From Butyrivibrio sp. MC2013 (lineage in GTDB: Bacteria; Bacillota; Clostridia; Lachnospirales; Lachnospiraceae), in assembly GCF_000424585.1 (NCBI RefSeq), contig NZ_AUKE01000029.1, positions 1-42,532 on the forward strand: a stretch of 42,532 nt of DNA, in the 5' to 3' direction. Positions 33,946 to 42,217 of this stretch are shown piece after piece. A program made the translations under genes and the position numbers. Positions within the stretch are counted from its first letter, which is position 1. The number at the start of each line of letters is the position of its first letter. The notes under the pieces were generated by a model. It did no database searches and was not told where the DNA came from. It saw only the letters and a list, made by a program, of their open reading frames with translations.

Positions 33946-34848
33946 TTATCCTTTTATGGCACCTATCATGACGCCGGCTTCGAAATGCTTTTGTATGAAG
34001 GGATAAAAAATGAAAATGGGTAATGTAGATACCACTATGGTACAATATTTTACCGTCTGTTTGTAGAGTATCAGGTCCCCCGCATAATCCGAAGCATTGG
34101 CATTGGAGCCCCCGGTAATGGTGGTGGACACATCTCCGTTGACCAATATCTCCTTGAGCACCAGCTGCAGAGGGAACTTTCCTCTGTCTCTGAGGAATAT
34201 GGATGCCTGGAACCAGGAATTCCAGTGGGCAACGATATAATAGAGCACCACTGTTGCCAGAGTAGCCTTCATAAGGGGCAGTACTATGGAAAATAGGATT
34301 TTGAAATGCCCCGCGCCGTCCAGCTTGGCAGATTCTATCAGACTCTCCGGAATGCCCACCATAGCCGTGCGTACGATTATCATATTGTAAGCGCTCAGGC
34401 ACACGGGCAGGATCAGCACCCACCTGCTGTCAAACATATGCAGTCCCTTGGTCACTATTATATAATATGCGATCATACCGCCGTTGAACATCATGGTAAA
34501 AGTGATAAAGAACATGATGGTGTTGCCCCAAAGGGCCTCTTTTCTGGAGAGTGCATAGGCTGCCATCACTGTCACCAGCATGCCAAGGGCAGTTGCGGTG
34601 AATACATAGAAAAAAGTATTGAGATAGCCAGTCACAATATCCTTATTTTGGAATACCAGGCTGTAGCCCTTGAGAGTAAAGCCTTTGATCCTCCAGATAA
34701 GACCGGTCTGTCCCAGCACCCAGGAAGCATCGCTAAAAGACGCACATACCACATGCCATACAGGCAGAATGCATACCAGGATCACTCCTATAAAGAGCAG
34801 TGTATTAAACCATTCAAAAACATATCTTGATATCGATCTGTGATTCAT
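33946..34848 (-). CDS. lplC: Carbohydrate ABC transporter permease, LplC family
   Basis: This is one of two membrane subunits of a CUT1-type sugar importer. The 300-residue protein has six spans and the EAA loop ESAKLDGAGHFKILFSIVLPLMKATLA near residues 188-214. The N-terminal part CILPVWHVVCASFSDASWVLG and the ending FEAGVMIGAIKG are typical of LplC/YtcP. GGAGG lies before the ATG. It is 72 nt after the LplB gene. No ATPase is nearby, which is common for this family because a shared MsmK/UgpC-like ATPase serves it. Confidence 0.94.
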   Translation of the reverse strand: MNHRSISRYVFEWFNTLLFIGVILVCILPVWHVVCASFSDASWVLGQTGLIWRIKGFTLKGYSLVFQNKDIVTGYLNTFFYVFTATALGMLVTVMAAYALSRKEALWGNTIMFFITFTMMFNGGMIAYYIIVTKGLHMFDSRWVLILPVCLSAYNMIIVRTAMVGIPESLIESAKLDGAGHFKILFSIVLPLMKATLATVVLYYIVAHWNSWFQASIFLRDRGKFPLQLVLKEILVNGDVSTTITGGSNANASDYAGDLILYKQTVKYCTIVVSTLPIFIFYPFIQKHFEAGVMIGAIKG

Positions 34849-34920
34849 ATTAGCCTCCGTATCGCTCTGTAGTTACAGTTCTTCTTTTGCAGCAGGCGAT
34901 GTCCGCCCCGGCTTTTACTA

Positions 34921-35874
34921 TTAGAAGAGACTGGTATCGGTTACCTTCTTGCTAAACTGATTGGCCATGACCAGAAGAACAAAATTGATCACGGAATTAA
35001 AGAGGCTGACCGCACTACTGTAGCCGTAGTTAAATTCCAAGAGACCCTTTCGGTATACATAACTGGATATGATATCTGCAGTCTCGTATATCTGGGGATT
35101 GTATAGGAGGATAGTCTTCTCATAACCCACTGACATCATGGAGCCTATCTTTAATATGAGCATGATCACTATGGTGGTAGATATCCCTGGCAGCGTCACG
35201 TATAGGGTCTGCTTCCACCTATTTGCGCCGTCGATCACCGCAGCCTCATATAGCTGCTGGTCAATGCCCGATAGTGCTGCCACATAGATGATGCTGCCAA
35301 AGCCTATGCCCTGCCAGATCCCGGAACCTATATACAGAGGCCGCCAGTACTCAGGTATACTGAGGATATTCTGGCTGCTCCCTGTAAAAAAGGAAAAGAG
35401 CTGGGTCAAGACGCCCTTGGACTTACAGAAATCAATGATCATACCTGATACTACAACCATTGAGATGAAGTAGGGCATATAGCTGACGGTCTGTATGGTC
35501 CTCTTAAAGAGCTTGGACCTTATCTCATTCAATAGTAGAGCAAATATGATGGTAAGCGGAAATGCCACCAGCAGCTCCCAGATACTGATAGCCAGGGTAT
35601 TCCTGACAAGGCGGGGAAAAAAGGGATCGTTAAAAAAGGTAATGAAATGCTTAAGTCCAATAAGGGGACTGCCAAATATACCCTTCTTGGGCTTGTAATC
35701 CTGAAATGCCATTATCAGGCCGCTCATGGGAAGATAAGCAAATAAAAGGAAAAATGCGATAGCCGGAACGGCCATTAGATAGAGGACCTTATTGCGTCTA
35801 AAATCCTTTTTGATAGCTGCCTTTGTAAACTTCTTGTACTTTACAGGTGCAGCATCAGAAGATAGCTTACTCAA
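34921..35874 (-). CDS. lplB: Sugar ABC transporter permease, LplB family
   Basis: This is the partner permease of LplC. Of 317 residues, the opening KKDFRRNKVLYLMAVPAIAFFLLFAYLPMSGLIMAFQDYKPKKGIFGSP is typical, and the EAA loop is YEAAVIDGANRWKQTLYVTLPG. The best start is TTG at 35874 with AAGGGGGG 8 nt upstream; the ATG at the ribosome site is out of frame and stops within five codons. A rare TTG start may keep its level low. Confidence 0.94.
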   Translation of the reverse strand: MSKLSSDAAPVKYKKFTKAAIKKDFRRNKVLYLMAVPAIAFFLLFAYLPMSGLIMAFQDYKPKKGIFGSPLIGLKHFITFFNDPFFPRLVRNTLAISIWELLVAFPLTIIFALLLNEIRSKLFKRTIQTVSYMPYFISMVVVSGMIIDFCKSKGVLTQLFSFFTGSSQNILSIPEYWRPLYIGSGIWQGIGFGSIIYVAALSGIDQQLYEAAVIDGANRWKQTLYVTLPGISTTIVIMLILKIGSMMSVGYEKTILLYNPQIYETADIISSYVYRKGLLEFNYGYSSAVSLFNSVINFVLLVMANQFSKKVTDTSLF

Positions 35875-36000
35875 TTATCATACCCCCCTTATGATTATTT
35901 ATTGGACCAAAAGATAGGTCCGGACCGGGGAGGAGCTATTGAATCCACACATTCGTCACCCCGCCCCACCGGATAAGCCTATTCTATTCTCAGTCCCTTT

Positions 36001-36029
36001 ATAATCATAGGGGCACTTTTCTTATTCAA
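36001..36029 (-). promoter_or_regulatory. Possible promoter of lplB-lplC-GH20
   Basis: On the minus strand, TTGAAT (36029-36024) and GATTAT (36006-36001) are 17 bp apart. The -10 match is modest. It lies between the regulator gene and lplB, so the transport genes could be transcribed apart from the regulator. Confidence 0.35.
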
Positions 36030-36050
36030 TTCGCAATTTTTGAATAAAAT

Positions 36051-36125
36051 GATGCACTTCTATGTCATGAATACATGGATGTATTCCGACATGCTCAGAA
36101 GTGCATGGATGCACTTCTATGTCAT
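36051..36125. repeat. 18-bp direct repeat with two perfect palindromes at the regulator gene end
   Basis: GATGCACTTCTATGTCAT occurs at 36051-36068 and 36108-36125. Between and overlapping them are two palindromes with a GG centre: GAATACAT/ATGTATTC (36069-36086) and AGAAGTGCAT/ATGCACTTCT (36097-36118). The second contains part of the stop codon of the AraC-type gene. A further 8-bp stem, TTATTCAA/TTGAATAA, is at 36022-36047. No long U-tract is present. Confidence 0.8.
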
Positions 36126-38420
36126 CTGTTTTTTATACTGCCCCGGTGTAATACCCTCGATCTTGCGGAAGGTACGGATCATTGCCTTGGAATCCACAAA
36201 TCCGCTATGGACCGCGGCATCCTTAACAGTCTCCCCCCTGTCCAGACATTCCTTGCACTTCTCCACCCTCACCAGATGGAGGTAGTCCAGGATACCACTT
36301 CCGGTATATTTCTTGAACATCCTTCCTATATAAGAGAGGCTCACTCCAAACTCCTCGGCGATAGCTCCTATAGACAGATTTACGTCAGCATAATTCTTAT
36401 CAATATATTCCTGGGTCCTGATCACCTTAATGGGAACAGCTTTGCTATCCTTCTTTTCACACTCCGCGATGATCTCCTCGAATATCCTGTTGATCTCTTG
36501 CCTGAGCTGATTGATGGACTGGGCTTCCAGGAGACACTGGGGCAGACGCAGCCTTGTGTAGAGCTCTCTGTTCTCCTGTTTGTTCACATCCCCAAACATG
36601 CCCAGCACCAGGCTGATGATGCCGGATGCCTGGCATTTGTTCATCTTCATATTCCTGATATCCTTCTGGAAGCTCTCTTCCATCATTTCATTCAGGACCT
36701 TCTTGGCGGATTTGTAATCTCCGGCTGCTATGCAATTGCTGATCTTCTTGATATTCTCAGTGTAGATCCCAATGTCTGACTCAGCCTCATCCTCTGTTCT
36801 TTCGTAGAAGATGATATCATCCACAGCATCCTCCCAAAAGGATTTGAAATTCACGCTGTCCATGATCTCGCCGTAGGCTTCGGGCAGCTCATCCACATCC
36901 CTGTGAGGCAGGCTCACCGCCGCATACACTGTCAGTCCAAAGTACTCGTCAAAAAAGCCTATACAGGTATTAAGCTTATCAGCCAGCTCTTCGTCATCTT
37001 TTATGATGCAGACTACCATGCTGTCTGATTCCACCATCCAGCCTTGGTTATCCTCCAGCAGTGTCTCTTTCACCACATTCTCTATGGCAAAAAAGCACAG
37101 AGGCAAGCCATTATTATCTTTTACATTACCATCTGCAGCCAGGATACTGTCCTGCCAGCTGTCAAAGTAAAAGGCGATCACTCTGTAGGGTATATCGCCC
37201 CAGTTCTCCTTCATGGACTTTCTGATGGTATCCTTGTACTCCATGCTGATGGGATCTGCATGCTTCCTGTCATTTAGGAGACTCACAAGCATCCTGTCAT
37301 GGAGAAGGTCATTACGCTCCCTTAACTGACTCTCCATATCATGATAGTCCGACATCAGGTCTGTGAGCGCAGACTCAAGATTGTCGAATATCTTTTGCTG
37401 GCCTCCCTTCAGCTCTGCCTTACCGGCCCCCAGTCTCTGAAGTATCCTCTCAAGAGGATGGGAAGAGAGCCTTGCAAAATATATGGCAAGGGACGTTCCA
37501 AGGCCTATGCAGAGTATCAGCTCCAATACAATTACCAGAAGCATCAGATTATTCTTCCTATAATATACATTCTTGGGAATGCAGATGACATACTTCAGAT
37601 CCAGTACCTGGGAAGGGATAAAGGAGCATACGTATTTCCGGCCGCCCAGCTCCAGGTCCACTGTCTCATCTTCATCCGTCCAAAAGTCATAGGTAAAACC
37701 CGACAGATCAAGGCTGGTGTTGCTCTTACCCACGATCACATCATTATCATCGATGAGAAACAGCGCCCCTTCTCTGCTCCCTCCTATACTACCAAAGAGG
37801 TTCTCCACGTCCTTCCACTTGAGCACCGTGACAACTGACACTTCAATATCCTTATAGTTCCTTGCAAAGCTGTTTTGGTAAAAGAAGAGCTTGCAGTCCT
37901 CCGTTCCCGGCTTTAGAGCATAATAACCCTTTGCCTTATCCTTTTCTATGATGTCAAAATAATTCTCCGGCAGGCCTTCCTCCCGGGTATATATATAGGT
38001 AAGTTCAGGTGCATACCTCTTTTTTGTTGTGATGAGATTGCCGCTCTGCGGAAAAAAGACCTGCACGTCGGAAATGATATTGTTGCTGTTGGCCATGCCA
38101 GCCAGGTTATCCCTAAGTGCCAGCACATCAAACATCAGCTCACCTGACCAGTCATTCGTCTCCCTGAGATTCTTGACCTGCTTATTGCTCAGGAGCACGC
38201 CTTTGGATAACATATGACTGGACAGGATCGTATCACCTATTCCCTGGGTCTTACTCAGGATCGTGGTCTGATATTCCCTGAGCTCTTCCCCGATCATTTT
38301 ATTGGAATAGAGATATCCGATTATGGTGATCAGCATGGGAACTACCAGAACGATAAGATATGATTTCAGATATACCAGATAAGTCTTACTACGCTTATTT
38401 TTAACATTCGCATTTTTCAT
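36117..38420 (-). CDS. Membrane-anchored AraC-family transcriptional regulator
   Basis: This protein probably senses an extracellular ligand and activates the neighbouring sugar genes. Of 767 residues, a first span lies at about 18-38 and a second at about 290-312; between them is an extracellular sensor domain of about 250 residues. A cytoplasmic linker follows. The last 100 residues form the AraC DNA-binding domain with two helix-turn-helix units (LSIGAIAEEFGVSLSYIGRMFKKYTG and VKDAAVHSGFVDSKAMIRTFRKIEGITPGQYKK). It has no kinase or receiver domain. It is divergent from the binding-protein gene. Its promoter is clear at 38447-38475. Confidence 0.92.
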   Translation of the reverse strand: MKNANVKNKRSKTYLVYLKSYLIVLVVPMLITIIGYLYSNKMIGEELREYQTTILSKTQGIGDTILSSHMLSKGVLLSNKQVKNLRETNDWSGELMFDVLALRDNLAGMANSNNIISDVQVFFPQSGNLITTKKRYAPELTYIYTREEGLPENYFDIIEKDKAKGYYALKPGTEDCKLFFYQNSFARNYKDIEVSVVTVLKWKDVENLFGSIGGSREGALFLIDDNDVIVGKSNTSLDLSGFTYDFWTDEDETVDLELGGRKYVCSFIPSQVLDLKYVICIPKNVYYRKNNLMLLVIVLELILCIGLGTSLAIYFARLSSHPLERILQRLGAGKAELKGGQQKIFDNLESALTDLMSDYHDMESQLRERNDLLHDRMLVSLLNDRKHADPISMEYKDTIRKSMKENWGDIPYRVIAFYFDSWQDSILAADGNVKDNNGLPLCFFAIENVVKETLLEDNQGWMVESDSMVVCIIKDDEELADKLNTCIGFFDEYFGLTVYAAVSLPHRDVDELPEAYGEIMDSVNFKSFWEDAVDDIIFYERTEDEAESDIGIYTENIKKISNCIAAGDYKSAKKVLNEMMEESFQKDIRNMKMNKCQASGIISLVLGMFGDVNKQENRELYTRLRLPQCLLEAQSINQLRQEINRIFEEIIAECEKKDSKAVPIKVIRTQEYIDKNYADVNLSIGAIAEEFGVSLSYIGRMFKKYTGSGILDYLHLVRVEKCKECLDRGETVKDAAVHSGFVDSKAMIRTFRKIEGITPGQYKKQMT

Positions 38421-38446
38421 CTTGCAACCTCCCCATACCCGTTATT

Positions 38447-38475
38447 ATTATAGTTATTCGCCATACGTGTTACAA
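38447..38475 (-). promoter_or_regulatory. Promoter of the AraC-type regulator gene
   Basis: On the minus strand, TTGTAA (38475-38470) and TATAAT (38452-38447) are 17 bp apart; the ATG follows at 38420 with GGAGG between. Confidence 0.75.
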
Positions 38476-38559
38476 TAAAGGGAACGTTTTTTGCGAATGG
38501 GGAGCAAAAACAGGGAATCTTAAATAGCAAATATCGCCACCGAAAATCTGATATTGGTT

Positions 38560-38591
38560 CTATCATTTTGGCCGTATATGCCGGATGATAG
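38560..38591. promoter_or_regulatory. Inverted repeat upstream of the solute-binding protein gene
   Basis: CTATCAT (38560-38566) and ATGATAG (38585-38591) form a perfect 7-bp inverted repeat, with GGC/GCC inside. It lies 67 nt before the binding-protein ATG and may be an operator or leader hairpin. No convincing promoter boxes were found for this gene. Confidence 0.35.
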
Positions 38592-38657
38592 ATTCATCAG
38601 AACAAATCGGATCCGTTTCTGAATTGCAATAACTTAATAAACTTTGGAGGGAAAAAG

Positions 38658-40307
38658 ATGAAGCATACAAAGAAGATGGGAAAGCTCCTGACTTCAGTTC
38701 TGCTCACTTCTGCCTTTGCCGTATCTGCACTTGCAGGCTGCGGCAGTAAAGCAGCAAAAACAGCAGATGCTAAGATCGAGGACGGAGCAGTTGCTACTAC
38801 AACAGCTGATACCAGTATTGTTGCCAATGAAGTATCTCTTCCTTTATGTGAAGAGAAGACCACCCTTTCCATGTATATACCTCTGGATGCCAATATGGCT
38901 ACAGTGATCAGTGATTACAATGAGAACAAGTTCTTCCAGGAGCTTGAGAAGAGGACCAACGTACATATAGATTTCCAGTGTCCTGCTGTAGGCGAAGAGG
39001 TCACTGCCTACAACCTGATGATAGCTTCCAATGAACTACCTGATATCATATGCCACAACGGCTATCATTATTCAGATGGTCTTGATGCAGCTGTTGAAGA
39101 CGGCTACTATCTGGACCTTACACCTTATCTTGATACACTCCTTAGCAATTACAACAAGCTCCGCCTCAAAAATGACTTTTTTGCCAAGAGCACAGTTACT
39201 GACGAAGGCCGCGTAGTTGCAATCTACCAGATCTTCTCAGATCCTCAGCCTCCCTACAAGGGCCTGGAGATCAGAAAAGACTGGCTGGACGACCTGGGAC
39301 TGGATGTCCCCGTTACCTTTGATGACTGGGAAAAGATGCTCCAGGCCTTCAAGGATGAGAAGGGTGCTTATGCTCCTCTCTCCATCGGCGCACTGGGCTA
39401 CAATATGGATTCCAACTCCATGAGCGCAGGCTATAACGTGCTCAACGGCTTCATGAATGTGGACGGCACAGTAAAGTTTGGCCCCATTGAAGATGGCTGG
39501 CGCAAATACCTGACCAAGATGAACGACTGGTATTCCAAGGGGCTCATCGATCCTGACTTTATGACAGGCGGCGGATACACACCTGACATGTCTATCATCA
39601 CATCAGGCCAGTGTGGTGCCTGGGATTCCATGTACACCATGCCTGCTCTCTACGAATCTTCCACAGATGACAAGAATATGCAGATCATCCCAGTAGCATC
39701 TCCTGTGGAAAAAGAAGGCGATGAAGTTCATGTTCGTCTTGCAGATTCCATTATCCACGCATACTGCACCATCTCTGCAGATAGCGAAAATGCTGAGCTT
39801 GCTATGAAGTGGTTGGATTACATGTGCTCACCTGAAGGATCACTCCTTTGCAACTACGGTATTGAGGGCGAGACCTTTGAATACAACGCAGACGGAGTTC
39901 CGGAATACTCAGACCTTGTATGCAAGAATCCTGACGGACTCTCCTTTGCTCAGGCCATGACCTACTATACTCTTCCTCCGTCACTGATCGGCGGCGATTA
40001 TGACTGGAAGCGCGAGCTCAGTTCCGTTCCTGAAGAAGACGTATTATCCATGGAGGTATGGGGAGCTGTTCCCGATGATTACAACATGCCCGCCGGCATC
40101 TCCTATACCAGTGATGAAGCCAAGGAACTGGGCGAGATCGTCAACAGTGTCAACACCTACCTCACAGAAAAGACATCTCAGTTCATCACCGGCGTAGCCG
40201 ATATCAACACCGAATGGGATCAGTACATGTCCGATATCAAGGCTATGAACATTGATCGTGCTATCGAGATCAATCAGGCAGCCCTGGACAGATTTAATAA
40301 CAGATAA
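38658..40307 (+). CDS. lplA: Extracellular solute-binding lipoprotein of the LplA type
   Basis: This is the sugar-binding subunit that feeds the LplB/LplC permeases. The 549-residue precursor has a signal peptide and the lipobox LAGC with Cys28, then a short Ala/Thr-rich linker. The body has the family-1-type binding fold with NKFFQELEKRTNVHIDFQ, NELPDIICHNG and LEIRKDWLDDLGLDVPVTFDDWEKML. GGAGGG precedes the ATG. It is on plus, opposite the regulator, and ends at a strong palindrome at 40326-40353. The ligand is probably a hexosamine-containing oligosaccharide, judged from the GH20 gene. Confidence 0.94.
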   Translation: MKHTKKMGKLLTSVLLTSAFAVSALAGCGSKAAKTADAKIEDGAVATTTADTSIVANEVSLPLCEEKTTLSMYIPLDANMATVISDYNENKFFQELEKRTNVHIDFQCPAVGEEVTAYNLMIASNELPDIICHNGYHYSDGLDAAVEDGYYLDLTPYLDTLLSNYNKLRLKNDFFAKSTVTDEGRVVAIYQIFSDPQPPYKGLEIRKDWLDDLGLDVPVTFDDWEKMLQAFKDEKGAYAPLSIGALGYNMDSNSMSAGYNVLNGFMNVDGTVKFGPIEDGWRKYLTKMNDWYSKGLIDPDFMTGGGYTPDMSIITSGQCGAWDSMYTMPALYESSTDDKNMQIIPVASPVEKEGDEVHVRLADSIIHAYCTISADSENAELAMKWLDYMCSPEGSLLCNYGIEGETFEYNADGVPEYSDLVCKNPDGLSFAQAMTYYTLPPSLIGGDYDWKRELSSVPEEDVLSMEVWGAVPDDYNMPAGISYTSDEAKELGEIVNSVNTYLTEKTSQFITGVADINTEWDQYMSDIKAMNIDRAIEINQAALDRFNNR

Positions 40308-40325
40308 TTATTTTCTACAGTACAG

Positions 40326-40353
40326 CAGCCCATCGTGCATGCACGATGGGCTG
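40326..40353. terminator. Perfect 28-bp palindrome, terminator of the binding-protein gene
   Basis: The 28 bases are fully self-complementary (stem CAGCCCATCGTGC). It starts 18 nt after the stop codon. The sequence behind it, TTATTATA, is only a weak U-tract. Confidence 0.75.
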
Positions 40354-40362
40354 TTATTATAC

Positions 40363-40387
40363 ATTCTTGGATAAAATATCCAAGAAT
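40363..40387. repeat. 25-nt palindrome shared with 25762-25786, copy 2
   Basis: This is the same 25 bases as at 25762-25786; here the stem is extended outward to 40360-40390. It lies only 9 nt from the preceding palindrome. Confidence 0.85.
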
Positions 40388-40391
40388 GTAT

Positions 40392-40480
40392 GCAAATAGG
40401 CCATTTGAGAGCGGCTAGGGCCGCTGGGCCTATTTGCCTGATTCATACTCTCACGAAACACGCAGTAAAATGCGTGTTTC
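40392..40480. repeat. Two further long hairpins before the esterase gene
   Basis: GCAAATAGGCC (40392-40402) pairs with 40427-40437 and encloses AGCGGC/GCCGCT (40410-40425). Next, GAAACACGCA (40455-40464) pairs with TGCGTGTTTC (40471-40480). With the two palindromes before them, most of 40326-40480 is hairpin. No gene is present. Confidence 0.8.
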
Positions 40481-40507
40481 TGAAGGTTCATCTAATAATA
40501 CATACCT

Positions 40508-41428
40508 TTATTCCTCACAACACTCTCTTATCCACCCTGTCAGACCACCAGTAAACCTCTCATCATAGGGCTTACCATCCAGATAGATCAGGTTGGTCTG
40601 GGCCTGAACTATGACGCAGTGCTGGCCCATCTCAAATCCAAAGTTTACTGAGGCCACACCTCCATCACCATTTCTCACCCAATCAGGAAAATATGTTACG
40701 CATCCAGGCATCTCCTCCAGGTCCTTCAAACGCGGTTTAACATATTCATCAAAGCTGCATAGCTCATCTCTTTTGCCATGCATCACAAATGTCTTTAGGC
40801 CTGACTCTCCCATTCGCATGAGTTCTTCCCTGGCAGGAATGTATCCCGAAGAAATAGGGATGCTTATGTCAAAGAGATCCGTATACCTTTCAGCCATTAC
40901 CCAGGCCATCCAGCCGCCTGAAGATCCACCTGCTATAGCTGTTTTAGATACATTATCCTGATAATCATTTTTAATAGAACGTACCAGCTTTGCCAAAGGT
41001 TCAAAATAAACCTCTGACCATGCACCTTCCATCTCACCGTTCACCCATTTCTCATTGGCAAGGGGCACGAGAATAAAAGCTCCTCCTCCCAAAGCCTCCT
41101 GATATTTCGGAGAAGCAAACTGTTCACCACCGCTGTGTCCCACAGCATTGATCCCATCTGCGCAGTTAAATCCGTGTATCCAAACCAACAAAGGATACTT
41201 TCCTGCCTTATCAGCGCCGTGCTTTAAGGGATTATAAAAATAGTACCTGATAGCCCCTGTTTCCTTACTTGGATACTCATATCCCTCAAACTCTTTCAGA
41301 AATTTGCCAAATTCGTAGGATTGCCTATAGCTTATGAAATCCCCGGGCTCCATCTCATCTTCCCAGGGAGTTTTTACATGCTCCTGCTTTGACTCAGCAT
41401 CAAGTTTAAATTCCTGTAGATTTCCCAT
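40508..41428 (-). CDS. Alpha/beta hydrolase, probable esterase
   Basis: The fold is that of serine esterases of the feruloyl/acetyl-esterase or PHB-depolymerase-like group; the substrate is unknown. Of 306 residues, the oxyanion segment is LVWIHGFN at 81-88, the nucleophile is probably Ser169 in AGGSSGGW, the acid Asp221 in MHGKRDE, and the base His270 in MGQHC. No signal peptide is seen, so it is cytoplasmic. Next to a glycan-use block it could remove acyl groups from imported oligosaccharides (inference). GGGAGGAAG precedes the ATG. Confidence 0.85.
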   Translation of the reverse strand: MGNLQEFKLDAESKQEHVKTPWEDEMEPGDFISYRQSYEFGKFLKEFEGYEYPSKETGAIRYYFYNPLKHGADKAGKYPLLVWIHGFNCADGINAVGHSGGEQFASPKYQEALGGGAFILVPLANEKWVNGEMEGAWSEVYFEPLAKLVRSIKNDYQDNVSKTAIAGGSSGGWMAWVMAERYTDLFDISIPISSGYIPAREELMRMGESGLKTFVMHGKRDELCSFDEYVKPRLKDLEEMPGCVTYFPDWVRNGDGGVASVNFGFEMGQHCVIVQAQTNLIYLDGKPYDERFTGGLTGWIRECCEE

Positions 41429-41532
41429 TACTTCCTCCCATTTATATCTTGGTTTATTAGATGCGTTTCGTAAACACCTAATTCATTTCAGATTAATCTA
41501 TTCCACCAGGACATAGCCCTACCATCTACAAT

Positions 41533-41859
41533 CTACCAGCGTTTCATATTTCTCTGGAATTTTACTTCGTAAGCCTTCTTTAGTTCATCAGGGCTGATAT
41601 TGTAGCAGAGCATAATATCGTTATAATACATAAGAACATCTGCCATCTCTTCTATCAGATGCTCCCTTATATCACTGTCAGTCGCTGCCTTTGTTCCCCC
41701 ATTCTTCTTAACGATATCTATGACTTCGCCTATCTCCCCTATCATCCATAGGAGCATGTTTTTACCGGTTTCAGGCATTATAGGATCCCATTTGTCCTTG
41801 TAATGCTCCTGCAGTGTCCTTTGCATTTCCAGCATTTCATTAATAGTGAAGTCTGCCAT
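41533..41859 (-). CDS. MazG-like nucleotide pyrophosphohydrolase
   Basis: This small all-alpha NTP pyrophosphatase probably cleans unwanted nucleotides. The 108 residues carry the metal-binding pattern GEIGEVID (Glu42, Glu45) and LIEEMADVLMYYND (Glu70 or Glu71, Asp74) expected of the MazG/dUTPase-like superfamily. It is a single short domain, unlike the two-domain E. coli MazG. An extended -10 promoter stands upstream. It is 104 nt before the esterase gene in the same direction and could be co-transcribed with it. Confidence 0.87.
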   Translation of the reverse strand: MADFTINEMLEMQRTLQEHYKDKWDPIMPETGKNMLLWMIGEIGEVIDIVKKNGGTKAATDSDIREHLIEEMADVLMYYNDIMLCYNISPDELKKAYEVKFQRNMKRW

Positions 41860-41903
41860 AATATCATTTAACCCCCATTTATAAAACAGCTATTCCAGAA
41901 GAT

Positions 41904-41912
41904 ATTATACCA
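41904..41912 (-). promoter_or_regulatory. Extended -10 promoter of the MazG-like gene
   Basis: On the minus strand TGGTATAAT (41912-41904) is a perfect extended -10 element, 45 nt before the ATG. The -35 region is only A/T-rich. Confidence 0.55.
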
Positions 41913-42217
41913 AAAATATAAATATAATATTGATTAGAAGATTTGTCCCGTTTTCCTATCTGGATATAGTTTTTGAAATTACATTAAAAACTTTTGCACT
42001 CCTCCCTAGACATTTGCTTTTTATGTCGTAGTTCTTATATAAACAAGCCTGATTTCTTCTGATCCAAACTAATAATCCTCCAACTATATTTATGAAATAA
42101 TTATAATAAAAAAGATAGTCAAAAGCCACGACACAATGCGAGAAATACTGTATTATAGCGACATGACATGAGATGTCTGATATCTATTCTTACATCGAAT
42201 GCATCCATACACATAAA
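41913..42217. other. A/T-rich spacer without a gene
   Basis: I see no credible gene, RNA or clear terminator in this 305-nt stretch between the MazG-like gene promoter and the insertion sequence end. Confidence 0.4.

Noticed and set aside
36075..36779. 234-codon plus-strand frame
   Set aside because: It is antisense to the AraC-type regulator and shows no family features.
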